In this document: positions 53,374 to 53,901 of the stretch, one piece after another
Numbering within the stretch: the stretch's first letter is position 1
Layout of the letters: each line of letters opens with the position of its first letter
Source: Acidobacteriota bacterium
GTDB lineage: Bacteria; Acidobacteriota; Terriglobia; Acidiferrales; UBA7541
Assembly: GCA_021788095.1 (NCBI GenBank)
Contig: JAJYLB010000027.1
Span: 1-53,901 of the forward strand
Direction: 5' to 3'
DNA length: 53,901 bases
Made by a program: the position numbers and the translations under genes
The notes under the pieces: generated by a model
The model's input: the letters and a program-made list of their open reading frames with translations, nothing else
Database searches by the model: none
Told to the model about the DNA's origin: nothing

Positions 53374-53838
53374 GGCCACTCTTCCCGATTAAACGCGATT
53401 GCCGTTGGATGCCGCAACGAGGGACGCGGATTCGGCCCCGCCGCGCCCCGGGAGCCGAAAGGAGATTCACCACGGAGGACACGGGGATGGGGGAGTTGGG
53501 AGTTGAGAGCGAAGGCTTTCACCGCAGAGACGCAGAGGGCGCGGAGACGGGGGTGAGAGGGCAGGTGAGAGTTGAGAGTTGAGAATCGCCGGCTGCACGG
53601 AGCGCGCTGGCGAGCGAACCGGCTCCATACCCGGTCATTTCGCGGAAGCGGGGATCCAGGTGTGTGACGCACCGAATCTCCCGGTTTTCTCCGTGGAACT
53701 CCGTGTCTCCGTGGTGTTGTCTCCGCGGACGGAAGTCACCACGGAGGACACGCAGTTCCACGGAGAGGCGTTCGGCCGCAGGCAAGTAGCACAGGCTTCA
53801 GAATCTGTGTGGCAACGCGAAAAGGTGCGAATTCCACA
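53374..53838. other. 465-bp repeat-rich region upstream of the redox cluster
   Basis: No supported gene. CACGGAG-family units occur at 53463-53485 and 53681-53772, AGAGTT tandems near 53491 and 53566, a degenerate palindromic relative of 40121-40140 at 53633-53658, and a CACAGGC..TCTGTGTGGCAAC unit at 53786-53813. Any promoter of the redox cluster must lie at the left edge of this region; I see no clear one. Confidence 0.5.
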
Positions 53839-53893
53839 GCCCTGGCGCAAATTTCGTGCGTTGTCCGCAAACGACTTGCGCGAATCTATGAAA
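53839..53893. repeat. Terminal direct repeat, right copy
   Basis: Identical to positions 1-55. Different flanking DNA lies to its left compared with whatever precedes position 1, so if the molecule is linear this is a genomic repeat in which the assembly stopped. Confidence 0.85.
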
Positions 53894-53901
53894 GATCGGA
53901 A
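53893..53901. other. Adapter-like tail
   Basis: The last nine bases read AGATCGGAA, the first nine of the Illumina adapter AGATCGGAAGAGC. They begin at the exact point where the terminal repeat copies stop matching. They are probably read-through adapter sequence rather than genome. Confidence 0.7.

Overview
The window is a 53.9 kb, GC-rich, gene-dense piece of what looks like an Acidobacteriota chromosome, probably a contig of an uncultured or metagenomic genome. The phylum call is an inference. It rests on a MacB/FtsX-type permease of the acidobacterial duplicated orphan permease (ADOP) architecture, an Oar-like TonB receptor with an N-terminal carboxypeptidase-regulatory domain, a GH3/beta-lactamase fusion, and many short dispersed palindromic repeats between genes. 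Housekeeping genes (murA, pyrE, truA, lolA) argue for chromosome rather than plasmid. I found no tRNA, rRNA, CRISPR array or intact transposase.

Layout. 0.3-1.8 kb: a secreted M28 metallopeptidase (-). 2.2-10.7 kb: a Tc-toxin TcA homologue split into two translationally coupled genes, closed by a MITE-like inverted-repeat element and followed by an unknown secreted protein (10.9-12.4 kb). 12.6-16.5 kb: a compact korDABC 2-oxoacid:ferredoxin oxidoreductase operon ending in an amine dehydrogenase of the 2,4-diaminopentanoate dehydrogenase type. 17-27.5 kb: cell-wall turnover, with a NagZ-like GH3/beta-lactamase fusion, murQ and murA, interrupted between two direct repeats by a frameshifted ADOP permease and a degenerate aspartic-protease-like protein; a Dph6-like ATP-pyrophosphatase and lolA flank the block. 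27.7-34 kb: a zinc/HTH protein with a repeat-derived tail, a pilin, a DNA glycosylase, and an NtrY/NtrX-like two-component pair. 34.3-39.8 kb: a secreted amidohydrolase diverging from the TonB receptor. 40.2-44.5 kb: ALDH plus an HMGL/LeuA-like enzyme, then pyrE-truA. 45-49.1 kb: a TolC-family protein and a methylmalonyl-CoA mutase catalytic subunit. 49.5-53.4 kb: a redox cluster on the minus strand.

The strongest discovery is at 49513-50076. An AhpD-like peroxidase reads in frame through a UGA codon that sits exactly where the second catalytic cysteine of the CxxC-x3-H site belongs, and a SECIS-like hairpin begins 9 nt after the UGA. It is therefore very probably a selenoprotein. It lies downstream, on the same strand, of a response-regulator/glutaredoxin-like/thioredoxin-reductase fusion that has lost both CxxC motifs and of a cyclic-nucleotide-domain histidine kinase. 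Together these suggest an oxidant-sensing and peroxide-handling module. The second notable system is the orphan split TcA, with no TcB or TcC partner in the window.

The window begins and ends with the same 55-bp sequence, and its last nine bases equal the start of the Illumina adapter. Both ends should be treated as assembly boundaries.
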